A program made the position numbers and the translations under genes. DNA of 64,000 bases, from positions 124,001-188,000 of the forward strand of contig JAJFIA010000021.1 of NCBI GenBank assembly GCA_021775255.1. Direction: 5' to 3'. The first letter of the stretch is position 1; each line of letters begins with the position of its first letter. The notes beneath the pieces are model-generated. The model saw nothing but the letters and a program-made list of their open reading frames with translations. It ran no database searches and was not told the DNA's origin. Positions 1-9,100 of this stretch are shown here, in pieces. Source of the stretch: Roseovarius sp. GTDB taxonomy: Bacteria; Pseudomonadota; Alphaproteobacteria; Rhodobacterales; Rhodobacteraceae.

Positions 1-212
1 TGCATCAGTTGATCATTCAGCACCTGCCGCCGCTTTGCCGAAAGGCGCTTGGAATCGTTCAGCCCCTCAGGGATGTGATCCACATCCAGAATGACCGCCG
101 CCGCCGTGACCGGCCCGGCCAATGGGCCACGTCCCACCTCATCCACCCCGGCGACAAAGGCAAAGCCCCCGGCAAGGGCCTCGGCTTCATATCTGTAATC
201 CGGGTTGCTCAT
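1..212 (-). CDS. rnhB: Ribonuclease HII, N-terminal part (cut by the window edge)
   Basis: Reading leftwards from an ATG at 212, the first 70 residues match the N-terminus of RNase HII, which cuts the RNA strand of RNA-DNA hybrids and removes misincorporated ribonucleotides. The hallmark [14 protein letters not shown] stands at about residues 21-34 and carries the Asp and Glu that bind the catalytic metal; LNDSKRLS follows at about 50-57. The rest of the gene lies beyond base 1, so the C-terminal catalytic Asp residues cannot be checked. The upstream neighbour on the same strand ends in a hairpin with a T-run, so rnhB probably has its own promoter in the short gap. Identification is secure from the motifs. 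Confidence 0.93.
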   Translation of the reverse strand, partial: MSNPDYRYEAEALAGGFAFVAGVDEVGRGPLAGPVTAAAVILDVDHIPEGLNDSKRLSAKRRQVLNDQLM

Positions 213-245
213 GCAGGATCAAAACCACAGGCCGGGGCGGAATGC

Positions 246-272
246 AAAAAGGGAAGGGCATATGCCCCTCCC
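246..272 (-). terminator. Rho-independent terminator of the exported repeat protein
   Basis: A perfect 12-base palindrome (GGGCATATGCCC, 256-267) is extended by a GGG/CCC outer stem with one mismatch. On the minus strand the stem is followed directly by five T (246-250). It lies 24 bases past the stop of the minus-strand gene ending at 297, the right place and orientation to end that transcript before rnhB. Confidence 0.8.
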
Positions 273-296
273 CTCCTGCTCGATTTATTCTTATGT

Positions 297-848
297 TCAG
301 TAGTTGCCGGGGCGATAGCCATGCCGGGCCAGGCAGTTTCTGTCATAAACCGTATGATGCGAGCCATTTCGGGTTGTGCGCGCACGGAAGGCACATTGGT
401 TTGGCAGGGCATGGGCATAGCGGAAATTGTTGTTCAGGCAGCGGCCACTATAGGCCGGAACATGCCCATTGCGGGTGCGGGCCTCAACCTTGCACGAACG
501 CGGCAGCACCTTGCGCTCAACCCGGTGCGGCAGCGGGCGGTTAACGCTTCCGTCATTGTAATAATCATCATCCCGGCGATACCCGTCATCACGATATATG
601 TTATCATCGCGGTAGCCGTCATTGCGGTAGCCGTCGTTGCGGTAGCCGTCGTTATAATAATCTGAACGTGTTGTCCGGTTTCTGCGGCTTTTATTGCTTT
701 GCGAGATTGCCACGCCAATGAGGGCAAGGGCGGCAACACCGGCGATGATTTTTGCTGTATCGTCTTTAGCTTGGGCGGGGGCGGTTGTCAGGCCGGTAAC
801 GGCGATGGATGTGGCCGCGACAAGGGCGATGAATTTGCGATGTATCAT
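297..848 (-). CDS. Exported Tyr/Asp/Arg-repeat protein of unknown function
   Basis: A protein of about 183 residues with a clear signal peptide (hydrophobic 8-22, cleavage likely after AQA near residue 27). A second hydrophobic stretch (about 34-49) could be a membrane anchor. The middle is a low-complexity repeat of YRNDG/YRDDG units (about 65-100), very rich in Tyr, Arg and Asp. The C-terminal third holds four cysteines (about 120, 138, 153, 173), enough for two disulfides in the periplasm. I do not recognise a named family; similar short exported proteins with an RDDGY-type linker and a Cys-bearing tail occur in Rhodobacterales. The gene is monocistronic with its own terminator, and its promoter lies in the region shared with the divergent gene starting at 1055. 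Confidence 0.75.
   Translation of the reverse strand: MIHRKFIALVAATSIAVTGLTTAPAQAKDDTAKIIAGVAALALIGVAISQSNKSRRNRTTRSDYYNDGYRNDGYRNDGYRDDNIYRDDGYRRDDDYYNDGSVNRPLPHRVERKVLPRSCKVEARTRNGHVPAYSGRCLNNNFRYAHALPNQCAFRARTTRNGSHHTVYDRNCLARHGYRPGNY
609..653. repeat. Three tandem 15-base units inside the exported repeat protein
   Basis: Three consecutive units beginning GCGGTAGCCGTC (609-623, 624-638, 639-653) differ only in the last bases (ATT, GTT, GTT). They encode the YRNDG repeats in frame on the minus strand. Because the unit is a multiple of three, slippage would change protein length without breaking the frame. Confidence 0.9.
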
Positions 849-970
849 TTGGTTTCCTTTCAGGCATTAGTGGTCAGGTGTTTTCCGGTTTTTCCAGCTC
901 CGGGATGTTTTGCCCGATGCGATGAAATGAAGATGGGGCCATCCCTGAAAGACAGGCAATATCAATCCGA

Positions 971-1027
971 TGTTATCCGATAACAACGCACTTTGGGGTC
1001 ATATCGCATCACTTGTTATTGAATAAC
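971..1027. promoter_or_regulatory. Two related dyads upstream of the 1055/1317 gene pair
   Basis: TGTTATC-C-GATAACA (971-985) is a perfect inverted repeat with a one-base centre. GTTATT-G-AATAAC (1015-1027) is a second perfect inverted repeat of nearly the same sequence. Their centres are 43 bases apart, about four helical turns, so dimers bound at both would sit on the same face of the DNA. The second dyad ends 27 bases before the ATG at 1055. This looks like a paired operator; the winged-helix protein encoded by the second gene of the pair is the obvious candidate to bind it, which is inference. Confidence 0.5.
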
Positions 1028-1054
1028 CGTGACATTCACCGCATGTTCAGAACC

Positions 1055-1345
1055 ATGAAACAGATCCTTTTATCCCTCGTGGCCTCCATGGCCCTGACCG
1101 CAGGCGCGACCAGCGCCCAGGCGGCGTGTTATGCGGATTACAAAGCCAAGCGCGACAATCCGCTGGAACTTCATTATGGTGTGATGCAGGTCTCATCCTG
1201 CTCGGCATCCCAGGCCGCGCCGGAAGTTAACGCGCGGCTTGCCGGGCAAGGCTGGAAACTGCTAAAGCTGTTATCAACATTTGATGACAGCGGCCTGAAT
1301 GAGAAGAGGAAGGAACGTGCGGGACAATACTACCTCCGCTTCTGA
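1055..1345 (+). CDS. Small exported protein of unknown function
   Basis: A 96-residue protein with a typical signal peptide (start MKQILLS, cleavage likely after AQA at residue 23), leaving a mature domain of about 73 residues with two cysteines, CYADYKAK at its start and SSCSAS in the middle, that could form one disulfide. An ATG 42 bases upstream is in frame but would put an arginine- and asparagine-rich leader before the signal sequence, so I prefer MKQ. The 3' end overlaps the start of the membrane-anchored regulator, so the two are translationally coupled and probably act together, for example as a periplasmic partner for the regulator's short periplasmic loop. No family name recognised. 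Confidence 0.7.
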   Translation: MKQILLSLVASMALTAGATSAQAACYADYKAKRDNPLELHYGVMQVSSCSASQAAPEVNARLAGQGWKLLKLLSTFDDSGLNEKRKERAGQYYLRF

Positions 1346-2021
1346 CACATTGAAAACCGGCAATCGAATTGTCACCATCGGTATCGCATCGGTGGTGGGT
1401 ATTTTGCTGATCTCGGCGCTTTTATTGTTCATGTATCTGCCCGATGCCAACGCCTTCAATGCCCGTGTTGAGCAGTTATTCATTGATAATGATAATCTTA
1501 CGGCGCAGGCCGAGATCAAATTGCTTGAGATTCTGGCACAGTCCGGCACCTCGTTTTCCGAGGTGCTGACAAGCTATCGTTTCGTGATATTCGTGTTGCT
1601 GATCTTTGCCACCGCCCTGTTGGTTGCCGCCCTGGTGTTTCTGGTGATGCTGATCACTTTGAACCGCCGCATGGCACAGATTGAGCGATCCGGCATTCAG
1701 GTGTCATCCCTGCTGATCAGCCGCGATGAAAAAACCGTCTACCTGAACAATCTTGGCTTTAAACTGACCGATGCGGCGATGGAAACACTTTCGGTTCTGG
1801 CCGAGGCGCGGATGGATGATGATGTGCTGTCGGGCAGTGAGCTTGAGGGGATAATTTCCGGCCGCAATGCCGCAGATTGCGATGAGGCCGCCGGGGCCAC
1901 GCGCATCAAACGTCTGCGTGATACGCTGGGCAATCAACTGGTCAGTGAACTGCTGGTCAAGAACATCGCAAGGCGCGGTTACATGCTGGCGATTGACAAG
2001 GATGTGATCCGGGTGCTGTGA
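1317..2021 (+). CDS. Membrane-anchored regulator with C-terminal winged-helix domain
   Basis: Two transmembrane helices (about 19-40 and 89-114) enclose a periplasmic loop of some 48 residues. The C-terminal part (about 145-233) resembles an OmpR-type winged helix: an N-terminal strand region (VYLNNLGFKLTDA), a helix with a positional LSGSELEGI stretch, and a recognition-helix-like segment RIKRLRDTLG followed by RRGYML, the usual wing ending. This is the ToxR/CadC logic with the order reversed, since those place the DNA-binding domain at the N-terminus. I chose GTG at 1317 because AGAGGA lies six bases upstream; an in-frame ATG at 1299 has no ribosome site. The gene overlaps the small exported protein before it. 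Target unknown, but the paired dyads upstream suggest autoregulation. Confidence 0.7.
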   Translation: MRDNTTSASDTLKTGNRIVTIGIASVVGILLISALLLFMYLPDANAFNARVEQLFIDNDNLTAQAEIKLLEILAQSGTSFSEVLTSYRFVIFVLLIFATALLVAALVFLVMLITLNRRMAQIERSGIQVSSLLISRDEKTVYLNNLGFKLTDAAMETLSVLAEARMDDDVLSGSELEGIISGRNAADCDEAAGATRIKRLRDTLGNQLVSELLVKNIARRGYMLAIDKDVIRVL

Positions 2022-2029
2022 CGCGCCGC

Positions 2030-2428
2030 TTATTGCGCCTGAATGCTTTCCAGATAGGCCAGCAGCGCGGCCAGCGGTCGCGGAGTTGGAGTCAGCACAC
2101 CATCGCCCACATCCACCGGCACCGTATCCCCCTCCAACAGCAGGCCAAATTCGGGCATGTCCTTGCCCGGCAGCCCGGTGCGGTCATAACCGTCGATCAC
2201 GCTTAAAACCCTTGCCTTCGGGAACACGCCATTCGCGGAAAGCCGCGTCAGATCAGCCGGGCGCGGTGAATATGCGCTGGCCCATGGCCCGTCGCCCATG
2301 CCCGATGTGCCATGACATTGCACGCAGTTTTCAGCAAAAAGCGCCTGCCCTTCGGGGGCTTCCGGCATGGAAACCTGGGTGCAGGCGGCAACAAGGATGG
2401 CCATTGAAATCATAAGATTGCGCGCCAT
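2030..2428 (-). CDS. Cytochrome c lipoprotein
   Basis: A 132-residue protein starting MARN with AAGGAG just upstream. A lipobox (LVAAC, Cys16) predicts anchoring to a membrane facing the periplasm. CVQCH (Cys35, Cys38, His39) binds one c-type haem covalently, and GKDMPEFG (Met91) is the probable sixth haem ligand. This is the compact class I cytochrome c fold, so a periplasmic electron carrier or a small subunit of an oxidase or dehydrogenase. It follows hslVU on the same strand with a gap of about 110 bases and may be transcribed separately. The partner oxidoreductase is not visible here. Confidence 0.85.
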   Translation of the reverse strand: MARNLMISMAILVAACTQVSMPEAPEGQALFAENCVQCHGTSGMGDGPWASAYSPRPADLTRLSANGVFPKARVLSVIDGYDRTGLPGKDMPEFGLLLEGDTVPVDVGDGVLTPTPRPLAALLAYLESIQAQ

Positions 2429-2540
2429 GGGAAAGCTCCTTTTAATCATTCTGGCACGGGCTGCAGACCCGCGCAATGACTGAAATCAGCCCACGCAAAT
2501 GCGTTGCAGTCAGGCATTCGGCAACCGGGACAGGGTTGAT

Positions 2541-3848
2541 TTACAAAACATACCGGCTCAAATCCGTGGATTTCAACAACTCACCCAGATTGGCCTCGAC
2601 AAATTCCGCGTTTACCGTGACCGATTGCCCGCTACGGTCCGGGGCGTTGAATGAAAGTTCTTCGAATACCCGCTCCATCACCGTGTAAAGCCGCCGGGCA
2701 CCGATGTTTTCAACCGATTGATTTACGTCTGCCGCGATCTTGGCCAGAGCGGCGATGCCATCGGGCGTGAAATCAACACTCACCTCCTCGGTGCCCAGAA
2801 GGGCGGTATATTGCAGGGTAAGCGCATTGTCCGTTTCGGTCAGGATGCGGACGAAATCCTCTTCCGTCAACGCGCGCAGCTCAACCCGGATGGGCAGGCG
2901 GCCTTGCAGTTCGGGCAGAAGATCCGAGGGTTTGGCGATGTGGAAGGCACCCGAGGCGATGAACAGGATATGATCGGTTTTGACCGAGCCATGTTTGGTG
3001 GAAACAACCGTGCCTTCGATCAAAGGCAGTAAATCGCGCTGCACGCCTTCGCGGCTGACATCACCGCCGCGCGCGTCGGTGCGGGCGCAGACCTTGTCAA
3101 TCTCATCAAGGAAAACGATGCCGTTTTGTTCAACCGCGTCCAGTGCCGTGCGATTGACCGCCTCGTCATCCAGAAGTTTATCGGCCTCTTCACCGATCAG
3201 AATCTCATAGCTTTCCGCCACGGTCATCTTGCGTTTCACCGTACGGCCACCAAAGGCTTTGCCGAAAATATCACCGATATTCATCATCCCCATCTGGCTG
3301 CCGGGCTGGCCGGGGATGTCGATCATGCCCATGGGGTTGGAATTATCCGCCATTTCCAGCTCGATCACCGTATCATCCAGCAGCCCGTCCTTGAGCTTTT
3401 TGCGGAACATATCGCGGGTGCCGGTCCGGGCATCCTCGCCGGCGATGGCGGTGATCACCCGGTCTTCGGCGGCCTCGCGCGCCTTGGTTTCCACGTCTTC
3501 GCGCATCCATTCACGGGTCTGGGCAATGGCCCCATCCACCAGATCGCGGATGATCTGTTCCACGTCGCGGCCCACATAGCCGACTTCGGTAAACTTGGTG
3601 GCCTCGACCTTGATGAAGGGCGCGCGGGCAAGCTTGGCCAAGCGGCGGCTGATCTCGGTTTTGCCCACGCCGGTGGGGCCGATCATCAGGATGTTTTTCG
3701 GATACACCTCATCGCGCAGCTCATCGGGCAGTTGTTTGCGCCGCCAGCGGTTGCGCAGCGCCACGGCAACGGCGCGTTTGGCATCTTTCTGGCCGATGAT
3801 GAAGCGGTCAAGTTCCGAGACGATTTCGCGGGGGGTCAGATCGGTCAT
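2541..3848 (-). CDS. hslU: ATP-dependent protease ATPase subunit HslU
   Basis: A 435-residue AAA+ unfoldase that feeds proteins into the HslV peptidase. Walker A is GPTGVGKT (57-64), the substrate-gripping pore loop is GYVG (90-93), Walker B is IVFLDEID (244-251), and the long I-domain lies between, with a Gly/Met-rich stretch at about 172-200. The C-terminus RYVL matches the family tail that docks into HslV. Its ATG overlaps the hslV stop by four bases, so the pair is translationally coupled, as is normal for this operon. No promoter resolved upstream. A very confident call. Confidence 0.97.
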   Translation of the reverse strand: MTDLTPREIVSELDRFIIGQKDAKRAVAVALRNRWRRKQLPDELRDEVYPKNILMIGPTGVGKTEISRRLAKLARAPFIKVEATKFTEVGYVGRDVEQIIRDLVDGAIAQTREWMREDVETKAREAAEDRVITAIAGEDARTGTRDMFRKKLKDGLLDDTVIELEMADNSNPMGMIDIPGQPGSQMGMMNIGDIFGKAFGGRTVKRKMTVAESYEILIGEEADKLLDDEAVNRTALDAVEQNGIVFLDEIDKVCARTDARGGDVSREGVQRDLLPLIEGTVVSTKHGSVKTDHILFIASGAFHIAKPSDLLPELQGRLPIRVELRALTEEDFVRILTETDNALTLQYTALLGTEEVSVDFTPDGIAALAKIAADVNQSVENIGARRLYTVMERVFEELSFNAPDRSGQSVTVNAEFVEANLGELLKSTDLSRYVL

Positions 3849-4399
3849 TTGGTAATTTTCTCCACCGTCAGATTGCCATTGGTGTAAACGCAGATATCCG
3901 AGGCAATCGCCATGGCAGCGCGGGCAATCTCTTCGGCGCTGCGCTCGCTGTCCATCATGGCGCGGGCGGCGGCGAGGGCGTAATTGCCGCCCGATCCGAT
4001 CGCGGTCACGTCATGTTCAGGCTCCAGCACATCGCCCGCACCGGTGATCACGTAAAGCTCGGCCCCGTCGGTGACGATCAGCATGGCCTCAAGTTTTTGC
4101 AGGTACTTATCTGTACGCCAGTCCTTGGCAAGCTCGACACTGGCGCGCTGTAATTGCCCCGGCGTGGCCTCCAGCTTGGCCTCAAGCCGCTCCAGCAGGG
4201 TGAAGGCATCGGCGGTGGAGCCGGCAAAACCCGCGATAATATCATAGCCGCCGGGCGACAGGCGGCGCACCTTGCGGGCCGTGCCCTTGATCACGGTCTG
4301 CCCGAGCGAGACCTGACCATCACCCGCGATCACCACCTCGCCACCTTTTTTAACGCCGATGATTGTTGTACCGTGCCAGCCGGGGAATTCGTTGCTCAT
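3845..4399 (-). CDS. hslV: ATP-dependent protease peptidase subunit HslV
   Basis: A 184-residue proteasome-like threonine peptidase, first gene of the hslVU operon. The nucleophile should be the first Thr of the TTIIGV motif (Thr11), so a ten-residue propeptide ending in WHG would be removed; alphaproteobacterial HslV commonly carries such an extension, unlike E. coli where only Met is removed. [14 protein letters not shown] near residue 125-138 is another family signature. It is divergent from the M20 amidohydrolase, with under 100 bases between the start codons, so a shared promoter region is likely. Confidence 0.97.
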   Translation of the reverse strand: MSNEFPGWHGTTIIGVKKGGEVVIAGDGQVSLGQTVIKGTARKVRRLSPGGYDIIAGFAGSTADAFTLLERLEAKLEATPGQLQRASVELAKDWRTDKYLQKLEAMLIVTDGAELYVITGAGDVLEPEHDVTAIGSGGNYALAAARAMMDSERSAEEIARAAMAIASDICVYTNGNLTVEKITK

Positions 4400-4487
4400 G
4401 ATGCTTCCTTTCCGCTAGGCACTATATGGAAGGGGAATGGCAGGGACGCAAGGCCCGCAAATATTGATCAATAGAACGGGGGTGACG

Positions 4488-5633
4488 ATGCTTTCAAATT
4501 CAGACCTGGTTGAGCTTACCGAGTTCCGACGTGCCCTGCACCGTAGGCCTGAATTATCAGGCGAAGAAGCTGAGACAGCCAGGACTATCAAAGCAGCATT
4601 ACGGCAGATGCATCCGGCCCGCATACTGACCGGGCTTGGCGGGCATGGGGTGGCGGCGGAATTTGATAGCGGCGCTGCAGGCCCGACTGTTTTGTTCCGG
4701 GCGGAACTGGATGCATTGCCCATTCAGGAAATTTCTGAAGCCGAGTGGAAATCTGAGGTGCCGGGCAAGGGGCATCTTTGTGGCCACGATGGGCATATGG
4801 CCATGTTGCTGGGGCTGGGGCGGTTGATCTCACGCAAACCGGTGGCCAAAGGCCGGGTTGTGCTGATGTTTCAACCCGCCGAGGAAGACGGCAGCGGTGC
4901 CCGCGCGGTTGTGGCTGATCCGGGCTTTGATGACATCCGGCCCGATTGGGCCTTTGCCATTCACAACGAACCCGGCAGGCCCTTTGGCCATGTGTCCACG
5001 CGGGTGGGGCTGATGAATTGTGCCTCGGAAGGGATGAAAATCACCCTTACGGGCAAAACGGCCCATGCCGCAGACCCCGAAGATGGCATATCACCGGTTG
5101 AAACCGTTTCCAGACTGATCCCTGCGCTTGAGGCGCTTGGCCGGGGGGGCGATCTGAATGATGATTTCCGGTTGGTTACAATCACGCATGTCAACATAGG
5201 TGAGCCAAGTTTTGGCATCGCTCCGGGTGAGGCCGTGATCTTTGCAACGCTGCGAACTGCGCGCGATGAGGTTAAAACCGACATGGCAAATACTGCGCGC
5301 GCGCTTGTGGCCAGCATGGCAGATAAAGCAAGGCTGGGCGTGGAAATTGAAACCCGTGATGATTTCGCCGCCTCTGTCAATGAGGCGCAAGCGACGCAGG
5401 TGGCGGTTACCGCGATGAACGCACTTGGGGTTCCAAACAGCGATCTGGGCTTGCCGATGCGGGCGTCTGAGGATTTTGGTGTGTTTGGCTGGAATGCCAA
5501 AGCCGCGATGCTGTGTCTGGGGCCGGGTGAAAACCATGCCGCGCTTCACAATCCGGATTATGATTTTCCCGATGACCTTATTCCGGTTGGCACCGCGATA
5601 TTTGAGCGAATTGCCCGTGATCTTCTGGGTTGA
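4488..5633 (+). CDS. M20 family metallo-amidohydrolase
   Basis: A 381-residue amidohydrolase of the hippurate hydrolase / N-acyl-amino-acid hydrolase group. It has the zinc-site motif CGHDGHMAM (about residues 90-98), the EEDGSGAR region with the catalytic Glu (about 127-134), a dimerisation insert, and the C-terminal SEDFGVF and NHAALHNPDYDF segments carrying the remaining metal ligands. I chose the ATG at 4488 (MLSNSDL), which has a G-rich ribosome site; an earlier ATG at 4437 would add a non-conserved leader. The substrate cannot be read from sequence. It stands alone and ends at a bidirectional hairpin facing trxA. Confidence 0.9.
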   Translation: MLSNSDLVELTEFRRALHRRPELSGEEAETARTIKAALRQMHPARILTGLGGHGVAAEFDSGAAGPTVLFRAELDALPIQEISEAEWKSEVPGKGHLCGHDGHMAMLLGLGRLISRKPVAKGRVVLMFQPAEEDGSGARAVVADPGFDDIRPDWAFAIHNEPGRPFGHVSTRVGLMNCASEGMKITLTGKTAHAADPEDGISPVETVSRLIPALEALGRGGDLNDDFRLVTITHVNIGEPSFGIAPGEAVIFATLRTARDEVKTDMANTARALVASMADKARLGVEIETRDDFAASVNEAQATQVAVTAMNALGVPNSDLGLPMRASEDFGVFGWNAKAAMLCLGPGENHAALHNPDYDFPDDLIPVGTAIFERIARDLLG

Positions 5634-5670
5634 ATATTGCGGCCGCAAAGGGAAGTCATTGAAGAACGAA

Positions 5671-5694
5671 AAAGGGGCCAGTGCGGCCCCCTTT
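5671..5694. terminator. Bidirectional terminator between the amidohydrolase and trxA
   Basis: AAAGGGGCC and GGCCCCCTTT flank an AGTGC loop, giving a strong G/C stem with A on one side and T on the other. It lies between two converging genes, 37 bases past the amidohydrolase stop and 23 past the trxA stop, and can serve both. Confidence 0.8.
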
Positions 5695-5717
5695 AACCAT
5701 TGGATTTGCCGGGTATT

Positions 5718-6038
5718 TTAAAGCGCCTCTTCGATCCAGCTTTGCAAAGCCGCTTTCGGGGCGGCACCGGCGCGGTTGGAAACCACCTCGCCGTTTTTGA
5801 AGATGAAAAGCGCGGGAATGCCGCGAATGCCCATGGCGGCGGCGGAATTCGGGTTGCTGTCCACGTCAACCTTGGCAACTTTGATCCTGCCTTCCATCTC
5901 GGTTGCCAGCTCTTCCAGAGCGGGGCCGATCTGTTTGCAGGGGCCGCACCATTCCGCCCAGAAATCCACCACGACGGGGATGTCGGAATTTTTTACTTCG
6001 GCGTCAAAGGTTTGATCCGTTACGGCTACGGTGGCCAT
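5718..6038 (-). CDS. trxA: Thioredoxin
   Basis: A 106-residue cytoplasmic thioredoxin with the active site WCGPCK (about 30-35), preceded by VVDFWAEW, and the cis-Pro loop [11 protein letters not shown] (about 71-81). It reduces disulfides in ribonucleotide reductase, methionine sulfoxide reductase and other targets. The start has GGAG eight bases upstream. It follows addA on the same strand after a gap of about 75 bases, the usual Rhodobacterales order, so it may be read from the addBA transcript as well as its own promoter. Confidence 0.97.
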   Translation of the reverse strand: MATVAVTDQTFDAEVKNSDIPVVVDFWAEWCGPCKQIGPALEELATEMEGRIKVAKVDVDSNPNSAAAMGIRGIPALFIFKNGEVVSNRAGAAPKAALQSWIEEAL

Positions 6039-6113
6039 GGTTGTTCTCCAGTTTATATCAGGGTTGAGTGTAAGGGCAGTTTGGGATGAACCTAGGTAGC
6101 TGTGCGCCCGGCG

Positions 6114-9100
6114 TCAAGGTATCTTGGTGCTTCGCAGCGCCAAAGACACAAGATCATCCGGCAGGGGCATCAGGCTTGCGGTGCGCGTCCACAAGATTGC
6201 CGTTTCAATCCGGTGATTGGGGTAGATCAGCCGCAAGGCCTCGCCATACGCGCCCATCTGACGCAGCAGGCCATCGGGGCAATCTGCGGCCCGTTCAGGC
6301 ACCACCGCGTTGGTTTTGAAATCCACCGCGAGAATATGATCAGGATGGATCAGCAGCCGGTCAATCGTGCCGTGAATACGGCGGTTATCGAGGGTTTTTG
6401 ATCGGGCGGTTATCGGCACCTCGGCCAGAGCGTTGCCAAAGATTGGGGCCAATGCGGGCGCGCTCAGCACTTTTGTGGCTTCGGCCAACAGCCCGGCCAA
6501 TTCCGGCCCGCTGGCGGCATCCTCGCCATATTGCAGCAAAGTGGTGGCCATGGCGGGCCATTGATCCGGGGCAACATCGGGCAGAATCTCAAGCAATCGG
6601 TGGATTTGCCGGCCACGCCTGAGCGCTGTTTCTTCATCCAACCCCGGCTCACCCGGCAGCGCCTTGGCCCCACCGAGATCAGAGGGGCTTAGCGTGGGTT
6701 TTCCCGCCTCTTTTTTGGCGGCGGGGGTTGTGAAACAAGGCGGTAAAGCCGTTTCACGGGGATCAGGGGGGTCTTCGGTGGTGGCAGTGTTTTCACCCCA
6801 ATCACCATGGCTGAGCCGCAGGCCGGTGCCATTGGCAAATTCATGCGGCATGGCCCCGGCGCGCTGCATGCCTTCGCTCACTTTCTCATGCCATGTCTCA
6901 CCGGTATTGCCCAAATCCCCGGCGGCGGCGACGATCAGCCATTTCTCGGCGCGGGTCATGGCGACATATAGCAGGCGGTCGCGCTCGGCTTTTTCGGCGG
7001 CTTTCATCCGTTCGGTTATTGCAATGATTTTACCCGGTGAGCTATCGGCAGTGCTGCGCCACAGCACCGTATCATCAGAGGTTACAAGCTGTGCATTGAT
7101 TTTGATGTCGCGTTTGCCGGTATCGGGCAGGATCACCACCGGCGATTCCAGCCCCTTGGCACCGTGTACCGTCATCACCCGGATGCGGTTGCCGGCGCTG
7201 TCCATCTGGCGTTTGATCTCAAGCGCGTCGGTTTCCATCCAGACAAGGAAACCGGTCAGGCTGTCGACTGCGTTTCGTTCAAACGCCAGCGCCTGCGAGA
7301 GCAGCGCATCAATGCCGTCTTCGGCCTCAAACCCCAGCCGCGCCAGCAGGTTGCGGCGGCCATGGTGGCGGGTCAGGATGCGCTCGATCAGATCATAGGG
7401 CCGCAGGTAATCGGCATGCCTGCGCAGATCGTCGAGCATGGCCATGGTCTCGGGAAATTCATCCGATCGGTCGCGCAGCTCGGCCCAGAGGAATTTTTGC
7501 GCGCGGCCCTGTGCCAGATCGTAAAGATCGCGCTCGGACCAGCCCAGCAAGGGCGATTTGAGCGCCACAGCAAGGGAATAACTGTCATCGGGGGTGGCAA
7601 GGAACGAGAGCAGCGCCTCAAGATCGCGCACCGCCAGTTCCGCCCCCACCTTGAGCCTGTCAGCCCCGGCAACCGGCAGATCGAGGGCCTTGCATTCGCG
7701 GATGATCTCGTGAAACAGCTCTGACCGGCGCTGTACGAGAATGAGGAAATCACCGGGCTGGGCCGGGTGCGAGGGGTGCGCGCCGTTTTTCGCATCACTG
7801 GCCGGAATCGGATGTCTGGTATCAATCAGGTGGTGAATTTGCGCCGCCACCTGCCGGGCCAGCACAATGGCCGGATCATTGGGAGCTTTGACATCGACCG
7901 GCAGGTGCCATTCAGGTTTGTCTTCCTTGTCGGGCTTGGGGATCACCGGCCACAGATCCACCCGGCCGGGAAGTGCGGATTTGAACGCCAGATGCGGCTG
8001 ATCAGGGGAAAATCCGGCGGATTCGGCGTTTTCAAAAGTATGATCCACCGCTGTCAGGATCGCCTGCGACGAGCGGAAGGAATACCCCATACCCATGATC
8101 TGAAGCGGGTTGCCCGCAGCCCCAAGGCGGGCGGCAAAATCATCTTTCATGCGGTCAAATTCGCGAGGGTCTGCGCCCTGAAACGAATAGATCGACTGCT
8201 TTTTATCACCGACCACAAAGATTGTGCGCAAGACATCGGCGCGCGCGCCCTGCCCGCTGGTAAACTCCTGCGCCAGCCGCTCGATCACCTGCCATTGCAC
8301 CGGGCTGGTATCCTGGGCCTCGTCCACCAGAATGTGATCAATGCCGCCGTCGAGCCGGAAAAGCACCCAGGCGGCCACGTCAGGGTTGTTCAGAAGCGCA
8401 CGGGCGCGGTGGATGAGATCGTCAAAATCCAGCAACCCGCGCAACTGTTTGGCATGGGCATAGGCGGGCAGGAAAACCTGCGCGAAATCGTGCAGGGCGC
8501 GGGTTTTTCGCATCGCACCCAGCGCCAGACGCGGCTCGCGCAGCGCCTCGACCCGGTGCATCCAATCCTCAAGCTGCGGCAGAATATGGCCAATGGCTAT
8601 TTGACAGGGCTTGGTGGGGAAACTGCCGATCTTGGCGCTGAAGGGTTCTTTTGCGCTTTTACCGGTTAGAAAGACGTTTTCAAGGATGGGCAACGTGTTG
8701 AGATCAAACCCGGTGATCTGTTGCAGCTTTTCCGCGGCTTTCTGATCATTGGGGCTGCTGGACAAAAGCGCCGGGATCAACTGATCAAGCAGGGCGCGTT
8801 CATTGCCTGTAAAGGCTTGTCCGGCAATCTGATCCATGGATATGTCCGGTGATTGGCCGTAAATCTTTGCAAGGGCTTCATCGCTGAGGGGGTGGGCAAA
8901 TGCCTCCTGATGGCGGGCGATTTCGGCGGTGAGGCTTTCGAATGTTTCGCCGGAATATTGCCGGGCGACGGCGTATAGTTTGCCTGCATCCGCTCCGTTG
9001 GCGATGTCTTCGACGATCTCGGTACGCATGAGGGCGGATGTGCGCTCTTCCATCTCGCTGAATTGCGGGCTGACGCCGGATTCCAGCGGGAAGCGGCGCA

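Noticed and set aside
9-665. Plus-strand open frame of 218 codons opposite rnhB and the exported repeat protein
   Set aside because: Ends in an Ile/Val/Ala run that is the antisense of the YRNDG repeats; it has no domain, and the minus-strand genes explain the sequence.
3126-3887. Plus-strand open frame of 253 codons inside hslU
   Set aside because: His/Gly-rich antisense of a highly conserved gene; no ribosome site or family features.
7767-8669. Plus-strand open frame of 300 codons inside addA
   Set aside because: Antisense shadow of AddA helicase motifs; composition (Arg, His, Gly) is typical for such shadows.
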